The notes under the pieces were generated by a model. It did no database searches. It had not been told where the DNA came from and worked only from the letters and a program-made list of their open reading frames with translations. Of a DNA stretch of 64,000 nucleotides, positions 27,311 to 35,706 are shown piece after piece (within the stretch, counting starts at the first letter, position 1; every line of letters begins with the position of its first letter). The position numbers and the translations under genes were made by a program. The DNA lies in contig NZ_CP014599.1 of NCBI RefSeq assembly GCF_001687105.1, positions 62,001 to 126,000 on the forward strand, given 5' to 3'. This DNA is from Salipiger sp. CCB-MM3. Its GTDB lineage: Bacteria; Pseudomonadota; Alphaproteobacteria; Rhodobacterales; Rhodobacteraceae.

Positions 27311-28489
27311 TCAGCGAAGGGTGATTTGGCGCGGCAGTGACGACAGCGGTTCGGCGCCGGTCTCGGTGACGATCACCGTTTCCGACACGCCCACCGTAAA
27401 GCGTCCGTAGTCACGCAGGGTGATGGGCAGGTGGAACACCATGCCCGGTTCAAGCGGCGTCTCGACGCCGGTGAAGAGCGACAGGATCGCGCCCTCGCCC
27501 CAATCCGGGGCAAAGGCCGCGCCCATGGAATAGCCCGCGCGCTTGCGGAAAGCGGCGGTGAAGCCCGCGGCGTCGATGACCTGCTGCGCTGCCTCATGCG
27601 GGACCGAGCAGGCGACACCGGGGCGCATCGCCGCCAGCGCGGCATCCAGGCCGCGCAGCGCCGTGTCCATCATCTGCTGCGCGGTCTCGGGCGGTGTGCC
27701 GATCCAGACCGAGCGCATCAGCGCGGCGTGGTAGCGGTCATGGCTGGCGGCCAGTTCGAGGAAGACGCCGTCACCCTCTTCGAGCAGGCGCCGCCGCCAT
27801 GTGGCGTGCGGGATGCCCGAGCGCGGGCCGGAACTGACCAGCGGCTCCATCGCCATCGCCTCGGATCCGGCCTCGATCGCCGCGGCGGTCATCGCGGCGG
27901 CAATGGTGTTCTCGCTCGCGCCGGCCCGGCAGGCCTCGATCGCGGCGGCCATGCCCGCCTCGGCATAGCCCGCCGCCAGCCGCAGCGCGGCCAGCTCGCG
28001 CGGGGATTTCACCGCGCGCAGCGCTTCGGTCCAGCCCGAGCCGTCGAGCAGCGACACGCCCGAGAGCGCGGTCTCGATCCGGCCCATCATGTCGGGGCTG
28101 ACGAACCAGCCCGAGCGCTCGACCGCAAGCCGCTCGATCCCCTGCGCGCGCACAAGCGCGGCCAGCGCCGCCGCCGGGTCCTGCCCGTCCTGCCATGTGT
28201 GGACCCCATCGAACCACGCATCTGCGCGGGCGCCGGTCTCTTCGAGCTGGCGTACCAGCAGCACCGGCTCGCCCTCGGCGGGCATGATCAGCGCCTGAAA
28301 GGCGAAATAGCCCGCGGTCTGGCGTCCGGCGGTCCAGAAGATGTTTTCCGGCCCGGTCAGCAGCAGGGCGTCGGCCCCCTCGGCGCGGAGGCGTACCTGC
28401 AGCGCGGCGGCGCGGGCGCGAAACTCCTCGGCGGGAAAAACGGCGGCGCTGCCCGCGAGCGCGGCAGGGGTCTGGAGTATCTGGTTCAT
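27311..28489 (-). CDS. M24-fold hydrolase, creatinase/ectoine-hydrolase-like
   Basis: A 392-aa pita-bread-fold protein with an N-terminal creatinase domain (TGPENIFWTAG) and a C-terminal catalytic domain. At the place where metallo-aminopeptidases have two Asp ligands it reads FLELAASHDRYHAALMR, the form seen in metal-free members such as creatinase and ectoine hydrolase DoeA, which cleave C-N bonds of amidines or small rings. A conserved Glu near the end (GVSETVIVTETG) is retained. The ATG at 28489 lies 7 nt after the preceding GntR gene; an upstream ORF extension is unlikely. The substrate is unknown. Confidence 0.85.
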   Translation of the reverse strand: MNQILQTPAALAGSAAVFPAEEFRARAAALQVRLRAEGADALLLTGPENIFWTAGRQTAGYFAFQALIMPAEGEPVLLVRQLEETGARADAWFDGVHTWQDGQDPAAALAALVRAQGIERLAVERSGWFVSPDMMGRIETALSGVSLLDGSGWTEALRAVKSPRELAALRLAAGYAEAGMAAAIEACRAGASENTIAAAMTAAAIEAGSEAMAMEPLVSSGPRSGIPHATWRRRLLEEGDGVFLELAASHDRYHAALMRSVWIGTPPETAQQMMDTALRGLDAALAAMRPGVACSVPHEAAQQVIDAAGFTAAFRKRAGYSMGAAFAPDWGEGAILSLFTGVETPLEPGMVFHLPITLRDYGRFTVGVSETVIVTETGAEPLSSLPRQITLR

Positions 28490-28496
28490 GGGGTCC

Positions 28497-29132
28497 TCAG
28501 GAAGCGTTGAACGTGCCGAGGAACCGCGCCCGGACGTGATCGAAATGCCCGGCCATGCGGGCCGCGGCGAGCTCTGCGTCATGCGCGGCGATGGCGTCGA
28601 TGATCTCGACATGCTCGCGCGCCTGATCGACGAAAGTGTCATAGGTGCGGGTCAGCGAGCAGCGCCGCGCAATGCCGCGCTGCTCGTCGAGGATGGCGGG
28701 CAGAAGATCGAGCCGCGCCGCCTCGGCCACCGCGTGGTGAAAGGCACCGTCGGCCTGCCAGAAGGCATCGAAACTGACCGGATCCCCATCGACGATGGCC
28801 TGCATCTGCGTGCGAATCTCCAGCAGCCGCTCGGTGGCGCCAAAGCGGGCGGCGCGGCCCGCGGCGGCGCTTTCCAGCGTCTGGCGCAGGTGTACGATCT
28901 GCAAAAGCTGCTCGACCGTCACCGACCGCACCAGCACCACGCCATTGCTCAGCCGGTCGACCATGCCCTCGCTCTCGAGGCGCGAGATCGCCGCGCGCAG
29001 CGGCGTCCGCGACACACCCAGCGTTTCGGTCAGCGCGCGCTCCGACAGCACGGTTTCCGCCGGGATCGTGCCCGAGACGATGTCGTCGCGCAGCCGCGCG
29101 TAGGCGGTTTCGGCCAGCGTCGCTCCGCTCAT
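28497..29132 (-). CDS. GntR-family regulator, FCD domain (second of two in the operon)
   Basis: A 211-aa regulator. Residues 5-70 form the winged HTH (AYARLRDDIVSGTIPAETVLSERALTE, then VSRTPLRAAISRLESEGMV). The rest is an all-helical FCD effector domain (VHLRQTLESAAAGRAA, FHHAVAEAA, EHVEIIDAIAAHD, FDHVRARF). It overlaps the M20 gene by 4 nt. It is one of two candidates for binding the GTATAC-type operators in this island. Confidence 0.92.
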   Translation of the reverse strand: MSGATLAETAYARLRDDIVSGTIPAETVLSERALTETLGVSRTPLRAAISRLESEGMVDRLSNGVVLVRSVTVEQLLQIVHLRQTLESAAAGRAARFGATERLLEIRTQMQAIVDGDPVSFDAFWQADGAFHHAVAEAARLDLLPAILDEQRGIARRCSLTRTYDTFVDQAREHVEIIDAIAAHDAELAAARMAGHFDHVRARFLGTFNAS

Positions 29133-30403
29133 CCGGCGCTCTCCTGCACGATGGCGAGATAAACGGCGGCGACGGCGCGGGCGAGATCGGCCTCATCCAT
29201 CGCTTCTTCGGGGCAATGGCTGCCGTTCCAGTTGCGGATGAAGACCATAACGCTGTCCCAGCCCGCCGCGCCGAAGGCCGCCGCGTCATGGCCGCCGCCC
29301 GAGAGCATCCGGCGCGGGCTGTCCCCCTGCGCCGCTGCACCCGCCGCGACGAAATCGGCCATCGACGGCGACAACCGGGCCGGGGACGAGCGGCTCTGCG
29401 CGCCGAGCTCGAACCGGATGCCGGGGCGGGCGGCCTCGATACGGGCGATCTCTGCCTGCAGCGCCGCGTCGGCCTCCTCCAGCACCGCCACCTCATCCGA
29501 GCGCAGATCGAGGCAGAACCCCGCGTGGCCCGGCACTTTCGCCATGGCGTGCTGCGGCGAGGCGGCGTCGAGCTTGCCGAAGGTCACGGTGAGATCATGG
29601 CCCGCGTCCAGCAGCCGCGCCCAGACCGCATCCATCGCGAGGATGAGATCGGCCATGGCAACCACCGCATCGGCACGGCTGCCGCGCGGCGCGCCGCCCG
29701 AATGCGCCCAAGTGCCATGCACCTGCGCGTTGCGATAGCGCAGACCGCCGCGCACTGCATCGACCACCGCAAAGGCTTCGCCCGCATCATCCAGCACCGG
29801 GCCCTGCTCGATGTGGAACTCCAAAAAGCGCGCCGGAGCGGGCGGGACGATGTTGCGCACCGCGTCAGGATCGAAGCCTTCCATCTTCAGGTGTTCGGCC
29901 AGCGAGAGCCCGGTGTCCGAGCGCTTGGCGTCGAAATCCTCGGGGTTCAGGCGGCCCAGCCCGGCGCGCGATCCGGCGTAAGAGACCGGGAACCACACGC
30001 TTTCCTCGGCGCGGGTGACGGTCAGCACGATGTCCGAGGCCGGGGTGATTGCCTGATCGCGCAACGCAGCGATCACCGCAAGCGCGCCGATCACCCCCGC
30101 CTGCCCGTCATAGGCCCCGCCTTGGCTGACCGTGTCGAGATGCGAGCCGATATAGAGCGGCGTTGCTGAAGGATCGCGGCCCGGCAGCGTGGCAAAGAGG
30201 TTGCCCGCCGCATCGCGCCGGACCTCGCAGCCGAGCGCCTTGGCCTCTTCCTCGATCACCGCATGCGCCGCGCTTTCCAGCGCGCTGTAAGAGGGACGGG
30301 TCCAGCCCGGTCCGTCTTCGGTGATCGTGTTCACGCGGGTCAGCACTCGCGAGATGGTGCCCGCGATAAGCGCGCGCGGCGGAACGGTCAGTGTCTCGCT
30401 CAT
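29129..30403 (-). CDS. M20-family Zn-dependent amidohydrolase (N-carbamoyl/N-acyl amino acid or allantoate hydrolase-like)
   Basis: A 424-aa hydrolase of the AllC/HyuC/beta-ureidopropionase group. Metal-ligand motifs are GSHLDTV with the following DG of AYDGQAGV, the EE pair in TRAEESVWF, FHIEQGPVLD and GGGHDAAAF. Members remove a carbamoyl, acyl or ureido group from an amino acid nitrogen. In this operon it may act after ring opening by the M24 or Pxp enzymes. It overlaps both neighbours by 4 nt. Exact substrate uncertain. Confidence 0.88.
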   Translation of the reverse strand: MSETLTVPPRALIAGTISRVLTRVNTITEDGPGWTRPSYSALESAAHAVIEEEAKALGCEVRRDAAGNLFATLPGRDPSATPLYIGSHLDTVSQGGAYDGQAGVIGALAVIAALRDQAITPASDIVLTVTRAEESVWFPVSYAGSRAGLGRLNPEDFDAKRSDTGLSLAEHLKMEGFDPDAVRNIVPPAPARFLEFHIEQGPVLDDAGEAFAVVDAVRGGLRYRNAQVHGTWAHSGGAPRGSRADAVVAMADLILAMDAVWARLLDAGHDLTVTFGKLDAASPQHAMAKVPGHAGFCLDLRSDEVAVLEEADAALQAEIARIEAARPGIRFELGAQSRSSPARLSPSMADFVAAGAAAQGDSPRRMLSGGGHDAAAFGAAGWDSVMVFIRNWNGSHCPEEAMDEADLARAVAAVYLAIVQESAG

Positions 30404-31362
30404 GCGCTTGCCTCCGCGGTTTGTGCCTGCGGGACCGGGGTCAGCACCGTCTCGGGCACGCCGCCGGTCAGCGCGGTGACCACATGGCCCGCCGCACCCA
30501 TGGCGACGCGGCGCAGGGCCTCTTCGGTGGTGCCGCCCAGATGCGGCGTGAAGATCACGTTGGAGAACGCCGCCAGCGGGCCGGTGCCAGCGCCATGGCT
30601 GTAGACGTCCAGCGCCGCGCCGCCGAGATGGCCGCTGGCCAATGCGCCCGCCAGTGCCGCCTCATCGATCAGTTCGGCCCGCGCCACGTTGACCAACTGC
30701 GCACCCGGCTTCATCGCGGCGAAGCGCGCGGCGTTGAACATGCGGTGCGTCTCGGGGCGCAGCGGCGTGTGCAGCGTCACCAGATCGGCCTGCGCCAGCC
30801 CCTCTTCGAGGCTGCCGACGCGGGTGAACCCGCCGATGTCGCGGGCGCGCGGCGAATGCACCAGAACCTTCATGCCAAAGGCGCTTGCAGCCATCTGGCC
30901 GAAGCGGCTGCCGATGCTGCCCCAGCCGACCACCAGCACGGTCTTGCCCGACAGTTCGCGGAAACTCACCGACTCGCGAAAGCCCGGCGTGCCCGCGCGC
31001 TCCCAGCGGTCAGCGCCCGGCACGCCGCGCGCCAGCGCCAGCGCAAGGCCGAGGGTCAGTTCGGCCACCGATTGCGCATTGGCGCCGGGGGTGTTGGCGA
31101 CGAGCACGCCGCGCTCGATGGCGGCCTCCTTGTCGACAGCGTTGTGCCCGGTGCCATGCACCACCACGGCGCGCAGACGGTCGGCGGCCTCGAACGCCTC
31201 GCGCGGGAAGCCCGCGTCGCGGGTGATCGCGGCGTCGCAGCCCTGCACCGAGCGGGCGATGCTGGCGGCGTCGGTGCCGCTGCAGGGCACCGGCTCGATG
31301 CCATTGCTGCGCAGGAGGGCGAGCCCGGCGTCATGCACGGGCTGAACGATGAGACATTTCAT
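30400..31362 (-). CDS. D-isomer-specific 2-hydroxyacid dehydrogenase (SerA-like)
   Basis: A 320-aa NAD-dependent dehydrogenase. The NAD loop GWGSIGSRFGQMAASAFGM is clear, with the catalytic Arg in QLVNVARAELID, and the Glu and His of the LDVYSHG to TPHLGG region. It would interconvert a 2-oxo acid and a D-2-hydroxy acid made in the pathway. No ACT regulatory domain follows, so a role in serine synthesis is unlikely. Four-nt overlaps join it to both neighbours. Confidence 0.9.
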   Translation of the reverse strand: MKCLIVQPVHDAGLALLRSNGIEPVPCSGTDAASIARSVQGCDAAITRDAGFPREAFEAADRLRAVVVHGTGHNAVDKEAAIERGVLVANTPGANAQSVAELTLGLALALARGVPGADRWERAGTPGFRESVSFRELSGKTVLVVGWGSIGSRFGQMAASAFGMKVLVHSPRARDIGGFTRVGSLEEGLAQADLVTLHTPLRPETHRMFNAARFAAMKPGAQLVNVARAELIDEAALAGALASGHLGGAALDVYSHGAGTGPLAAFSNVIFTPHLGGTTEEALRRVAMGAAGHVVTALTGGVPETVLTPVPQAQTAEASA

Positions 31363-32024
31363 GTCCGGAGGGCCTTTTCGGTAGGATCGGTGTGCACCTT
31401 GCCGAGGTGCTCGAAGATGGCGTCGCGGGCGTGGTCGAGATGCGCGCCCATCAGGGCCACCGCCTCGTCGCGAAGACCGCCGCGCATGGCGGCGAGCAGG
31501 GCGAGGTGCTCTTCGCAGCCTCGGATGAAGCGCGCGGGCACGACGCGGTGGTCGAAGATGCAGGTGCGCATGTGCAGGTCCTGAATGACCTTGGCGGCGG
31601 CGGCATTGCCAGCCGCAATCGCGATGGAGGCGTGGAACTTACGGTCGACGTGCCATTGCAGATCGTCCTGCCCCGGCCCCTGCTGCATGAGGCCGCGCAC
31701 ATCGGCCTCCAGCGCGCCTATCTGCTCGGGCGTGAGCCGCCCGGTGGCGGCGCGCACCGCCGAGGGTTCGAGCGCGCGGCGCAGAAAGAAGATCTCGTCG
31801 ATCTCTTCGGGGCTGATCCGGCGCACCCGCAGGAAGCGGCCCGACTGCTCGGCCAGCCCCTCGCTGCGGATCCGTGCGATGGCCTCACGCACCGGCGTGC
31901 GCGACATATCAAGCTCGGTGCACAGATGGGATTCCTGCAGCGTGTCGCCGGGCTTCAGCTCGCCCTCGAGAATGCGCCTGATCAGCTCCCGATAGGCGGT
32001 CGCCGCAAGGTTTTTGCCGCTCAT
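31359..32024 (-). CDS. GntR-family regulator, FCD domain (first of two in the operon)
   Basis: A 221-aa regulator with an N-terminal winged HTH (AYRELIRRILEGELKPGDTL, then MSRTPVREAIARIRSEGLAE) and an FCD domain (FLRRALEPSAVRAATG, HVDRKFHASIAIAAG, CEEHLALLAAMRGG, HLDHARDAIFEHL). The ATG at 32024 overlaps the pxpC stop by 4 nt. It is encoded close to the divergent operator at 33868 and is a prime candidate for its ligand-responsive repressor. Confidence 0.92.
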   Translation of the reverse strand: MSGKNLAATAYRELIRRILEGELKPGDTLQESHLCTELDMSRTPVREAIARIRSEGLAEQSGRFLRVRRISPEEIDEIFFLRRALEPSAVRAATGRLTPEQIGALEADVRGLMQQGPGQDDLQWHVDRKFHASIAIAAGNAAAAKVIQDLHMRTCIFDHRVVPARFIRGCEEHLALLAAMRGGLRDEAVALMGAHLDHARDAIFEHLGKVHTDPTEKALRT

Positions 32025-33085
32025 GCCGCAGTGTCCTCCGATAGCTCCAGATCCCGGCCCATGACGGCCTCGGGCTCGACAATACCGCCCACAAGGTTGC
32101 ACGACAGCAGAAAGCCCGAACTGAGCATCATCCCGGTCGCGGGCACCAGAGACGCCAGCACCTCGTGCAGCCGTGCCCGTTCGGCGAGCAGAATATCCTC
32201 GGCCTCGTCGCGACTTACAATCTCGAAGCGCAGATCGGCCCCGGTGGGCAGCTGCGCGAGGCGCGGCAGGTCGGCAGAGATTACCGTGGCGATCTTGGGA
32301 TAGCCGCCGGTGGTCTGCGAGTCGGCCATCAGCACCATCGGCTGGCCCGACGAGGGCACCTGAATGGCGCCCGAAACGATGCCGTCCGAGACGATGTCAT
32401 GGCCGCGCGCAGCGGGCAGCGGTGGGCCGTCCAGCACCATCGCCATGCGGTCGCGCTGCGGCGTGATGCGAAAGCGCGCGGTTTTCAGCTGCGCGATGAC
32501 CTCGGGCGCGAAATAATCGCCCTGCGGGCCAAGCACCACGCGGATCGGCCGCTCTGGGGCAATCGCGCCGGGGCGCGGTGCGGGCTCGCGCGGGCGCAGG
32601 CAAATGCCGCCCTCAGCCTCTTCGCCCAGCGGCAACAGATCCCCCGCCTGCAGCGCGCGCCCTTCGACCCCGCCAAGCGCAAAGCGCAGATGCGTGGCGC
32701 GGGCACCCAGAACCTCGGGCACGGCAATGCCGCCCGAGACGGCGATATAGCCCCAGGTCGCGCCCTTCAGCACGCCGATCTTCACCACCTCGCCGGCCTC
32801 GACCGTGTGGCTTTGTCCGGCGCCGAGCACACGCTCGCCGATGCGGATGTCACACTCGCCGCCGGTCACCGCGAGGCGCAGCGCGCGGCCCGCCTTGAAG
32901 CTGCCGCCGATGGCGGTGAACTCCAGCGCGGCGGCGGTCAGAGCGTTGCCGCAGAGCGCATTGGCCAGATCCATCGCGGGACGGTCCATCGCCCCCGCAG
33001 AGGGCACGCCGAAGCGCTTGCGCCCGTGGCGGCCTTGGTCCTGAACAGACAGCATCGGGCCGGTGCTGAGAATTTCCAAGCTCAT
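32021..33085 (-). CDS. pxpC: 5-oxoprolinase subunit PxpC / biotin-dependent carboxyltransferase family (KipA)
   Basis: A 354-aa protein of the KipA/AHS2 family, a cyclophilin-like fold. Conserved segments include STGPMLSVQDQGRHGRKRFGVPSAGAMD, ISGGIAVPEVLGARATHLR-like (here VSGGIAVPEVLGARAT) and PSSGQPMVLMADSQTTGGYPKIATV. With PxpA and PxpB it hydrolyses 5-oxoproline (pyroglutamate) to glutamate with ATP, or another lactam. The ATG at 33085 overlaps the pxpB stop by 4 nt. Confidence 0.92.
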   Translation of the reverse strand: MSLEILSTGPMLSVQDQGRHGRKRFGVPSAGAMDRPAMDLANALCGNALTAAALEFTAIGGSFKAGRALRLAVTGGECDIRIGERVLGAGQSHTVEAGEVVKIGVLKGATWGYIAVSGGIAVPEVLGARATHLRFALGGVEGRALQAGDLLPLGEEAEGGICLRPREPAPRPGAIAPERPIRVVLGPQGDYFAPEVIAQLKTARFRITPQRDRMAMVLDGPPLPAARGHDIVSDGIVSGAIQVPSSGQPMVLMADSQTTGGYPKIATVISADLPRLAQLPTGADLRFEIVSRDEAEDILLAERARLHEVLASLVPATGMMLSSGFLLSCNLVGGIVEPEAVMGRDLELSEDTAA

Positions 33086-33834
33086 TGCACCGCCTCCGGC
33101 AGCATCTCTCCGGCAGCGATCGCGGCCTCGATTTCCGCACCTTCCGCAGCACTGACCGGCACGAAGCTCAGCCGGTCGCCGGCGGCGAAGAGGAAAGGCT
33201 CGGCGCGGGCGGGATCGAAGGCGCGCCAAGGGGTCCAGCCGATGAAGCGCCAGCCCGAGGGGCCGGTCACCGAGTTGATGCTGCCCTGCTGCCCGCCGAT
33301 GCCGATGGCCCCCGCCGGGATTGACATGCGCGGCTTCGGCAAACGCGGCGTGTGCAGCGCCTCGGGCAGACCGCCGAGATAGGCGAACCCCGGCGCGAAG
33401 CCGATCATATAGACGCGGAACTCGGCGGCGCTGTGCAGCTCGATCAGCTCATCCGGGGTGAGCTCTTTCTCGCGCGCGAGATCCTCGAGATCGAGGCCGA
33501 CTTCGCCGCCATAGACCACCGGCACCCGCCAGCGGCGCGCGGCCTCTTCCCCCAGCCGCAGCTGCGCGACGCGCTGCGCCAGTGCCGCCTCGAGCGCCGC
33601 ACCGCGCAGCCGTGCGGGATCATAGCTCACCAGCAGCGAGCGGTAGGTCGGCACGCATTCCAGGACACCGTCGAGCGGCAGATCGGTCAGGCTCTCGGCA
33701 AGCGCAATCACCCGGCGGTTGGTCTCCGCGTCCACAGACTCGCCGAATTGCACCGCGAGCGCAGAGTCACCGACCGCCAGAAAGGCCGGATCATTGCCCG
33801 GTTTGCCCGCAAGATCATGCGCCTGGATGCTCAT
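33082..33834 (-). CDS. pxpB: 5-oxoprolinase subunit PxpB (KipI family)
   Basis: A 250-aa AHS1-family protein. Typical segments are DSALAVQFG, YRSLLVSYDP, YMIGFAPGFAYLGGLPEALHTPRL and GQQGSINSVTGPSGWRFIGWTP. It forms the ATPase/carboxyl-phosphate-handling part of the PxpABC oxoprolinase. It heads the minus-strand operon, and the partner pxpA starts divergently 140 bp away, so all three subunits share one control region. Confidence 0.92.
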   Translation of the reverse strand: MSIQAHDLAGKPGNDPAFLAVGDSALAVQFGESVDAETNRRVIALAESLTDLPLDGVLECVPTYRSLLVSYDPARLRGAALEAALAQRVAQLRLGEEAARRWRVPVVYGGEVGLDLEDLAREKELTPDELIELHSAAEFRVYMIGFAPGFAYLGGLPEALHTPRLPKPRMSIPAGAIGIGGQQGSINSVTGPSGWRFIGWTPWRAFDPARAEPFLFAAGDRLSFVPVSAAEGAEIEAAIAAGEMLPEAVQ

Positions 33835-33862
33835 TCAAAAACCTCTTCTGCCTTGCTTGCAT

Positions 33863-33893
33863 TTTCAGTATACCAGCTGTATCCAGAATGCAA
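33863..33893. promoter_or_regulatory. GntR/FCD-type operator in the divergent pxp promoter
   Basis: Plus strand GTATAC-N5-GTATCC at 33868-33884; read on the minus strand it is GGATAC-N5-GTATAC then TGAAA, as before dctP. It is also framed by TTGCATT (33857-33863) and AATGCAA (33887-33893), nearly symmetric about the same centre. It lies between the pxpB and pxpA starts, so it can control both arms. Confidence 0.75.
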
Positions 33894-33973
33894 TCAGGCA
33901 AACGACAGGCCTGCTCCGGCGCCTCCGACACGCCGGACGACAAGACCCACGATCAGATCCCAGGAGGGAGCGA

Positions 33974-34753
33974 ATGACGGCCACCTTGGACCTCAACTGC
34001 GACATGGGCGAGAGCTTTGGCGCCTATTCCATCGGCGACGACGCGAAGATGCTCGAAACCGTGACAACCGCCAATGTCGCCTGCGGCTTTCACGCCGGTG
34101 ACCCGGTGGTCATGCGCCGCACCATCCAGCTTGCCAAGGCGGCGGGCGTGGCGGTGGGCGCGCATCCCTCGTTCATGGACCTCTATGGCTTCGGGCGCCG
34201 CCGCATTTCGGGCGAACGGCCCGAGGATCTCGAGGCGCAGCTGATCTACCAGATCGCCGCGATGCAGGGCATGGCCGAGGCCGAGGGCCATCCGATGACC
34301 CATGTGAAGACACATGGCGCGCTTGGCAATATGGCCGCGACCGACCCCGAACTGGCCGCCGTCTGCGCCCGCGCCGTCGCCGCGGTGGACCCCTCGCTGA
34401 TTTACGTCTCGCTGCCCTACTCCGAGACCTACACGGCAGCCGAGAAGGCCGGTCTGCGCGTTGCCTGCGAGATCTACGCCGATCGCAGCTACACCGATGC
34501 GGGCGAGTTGACCCCGCGCAGCCAGCCCGGCGCGGTGATCCACGACATCGCCCAAAGCACCGAGCAGGTGCTGGAAATGGTGCTGAACAAGCGTATCCCC
34601 ACCACTGGCGGCAAGCGCCTGCCGGTGGAGCCCGCCACGCTGTGCATCCACGGCGACACCGCCGGTGCCCCGCAGATCGCCGCCGCCCTGCGCAAGTCGC
34701 TGGAAGAGAACGGCGTCACCATCGCTCCCTTTGCTGCTCCCGGAAGATCCTGA
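33974..34753 (+). CDS. pxpA: 5-oxoprolinase subunit PxpA (LamB/YcsF family)
   Basis: A 259-aa TIM-barrel-like hydrolase subunit. LamB/YcsF signatures: LNCDMGESFGAYSIGDD, ANVACGFHAGDPVVM, VGAHPSFMDLYGFGRR, HVKTHGALGNMA and LCIHGDTAGA. It opens the phosphorylated lactam handed on by PxpBC. ATG 33974 has GGAGGGAG upstream. First gene of the plus-strand unit; divergent from pxpBC. Confidence 0.95.
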   Translation: MTATLDLNCDMGESFGAYSIGDDAKMLETVTTANVACGFHAGDPVVMRRTIQLAKAAGVAVGAHPSFMDLYGFGRRRISGERPEDLEAQLIYQIAAMQGMAEAEGHPMTHVKTHGALGNMAATDPELAAVCARAVAAVDPSLIYVSLPYSETYTAAEKAGLRVACEIYADRSYTDAGELTPRSQPGAVIHDIAQSTEQVLEMVLNKRIPTTGGKRLPVEPATLCIHGDTAGAPQIAAALRKSLEENGVTIAPFAAPGRS

Positions 34754-34756
34754 ACC

Positions 34757-35623
34757 ATGTCCCGAATTGTCTACCTCAACGGCCAGTGGCTGCCCGAAGA
34801 AGACGCGAAAGTGTCGATCTTCGACCGCGCCTTCTTGATGGGCGATGCCATCTACGAAGTGACCTGTGTGCTCGACGGCACGCTGCTCGACTATGCTGGT
34901 CACGCCGCGCGCCTGCGCCGCTCCGCCGCCGAACTGGGCCTCACGCTGCCGCTCGACGATGACGCGCTGCTGGCCGCGCACCACGAGATCGTCGCGCGCA
35001 ACGAGATGAAGAGCGGCTTGATCTATCTGCAGCTCAGCCGCGGCGTCGCCGAGCGTGACTTCGCCTTCCCGCCCGAGGGCACCGAGCCGACGCTGGTGAT
35101 GTTCACCCAAGCCAAGGACGTGCTGGTGAACCGCGCCGCCGAGACCGGCATCTCGGTCGCGCTGCTGCCCGACCTGCGCTGGGGCCGCCGCGACATCAAG
35201 ACCGTGCAGCTGCTCTACCCGTCGATGGCAAAGATGGAAGCCAAGTCGCGCGGCGCCGATGACGCATGGCTTCATGAGGACGGCTTCGTCACCGAGGCCA
35301 GCGCTGCCACCGCGCATATCGTCAGCAAGGACGGCAAGCTCATCACCCGCGAGCTGTCGCATGCGCTGCTGCCGGGCGTGACCCGCGCCGCGGTGCTCGA
35401 ACTGGCGGCGCGCCATGGCGTCGAGATCGAGGAACGCGCCTTCACCCCCGACGAGGCGCGCGACGCCCGCGAGGCCTTCATCACCTCGGCCACCAACTTC
35501 GTCGTGCCGGTGGTGCGCATCGATGGCGAGGTGATCGGCGACGGGGCCCCCGGCGCGCTGACCCGCGAGCTGCGCGAGCAGTATATCGCGTCGCGTCGCG
35601 CAACCGCGCTCGCCCCCGCCTGA
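34757..35623 (+). CDS. D-amino-acid aminotransferase-like PLP enzyme (fold type IV)
   Basis: A 288-aa class IV aminotransferase. The N-terminal VYLNGQWLPEEDAKVSIFDRAFLMGDAIYEV and the PLP lysine segment RWGRRDIKTVQLLYP are as in D-alanine/branched-chain transaminases. The RRDIK context and the SATNFVVPVV end are closest to D-amino-acid aminotransferases. It starts 3 nt after pxpA. A D-amino acid released in the pathway may be its substrate (inference). Confidence 0.88.
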   Translation: MSRIVYLNGQWLPEEDAKVSIFDRAFLMGDAIYEVTCVLDGTLLDYAGHAARLRRSAAELGLTLPLDDDALLAAHHEIVARNEMKSGLIYLQLSRGVAERDFAFPPEGTEPTLVMFTQAKDVLVNRAAETGISVALLPDLRWGRRDIKTVQLLYPSMAKMEAKSRGADDAWLHEDGFVTEASAATAHIVSKDGKLITRELSHALLPGVTRAAVLELAARHGVEIEERAFTPDEARDAREAFITSATNFVVPVVRIDGEVIGDGAPGALTRELREQYIASRRATALAPA

Positions 35624-35634
35624 TCCCTCCCATT

Positions 35635-35671
35635 CAGCCCCGCGCCGTCCTCCCCGGCGCGGGGCTGTTTT
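35635..35671 (+). terminator. Intrinsic terminator after the class IV aminotransferase
   Basis: CAGCCCCGCGCCG and CGGCGCGGGGCTG form a 13-bp stem followed by TTTTC. It lies within the plus unit, so downstream genes depend on read-through or another promoter. Confidence 0.75.
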
Positions 35672-35706
35672 CAACGGCCCGCCGCGGCCATTCCAGGACC
35701 TCTCCC

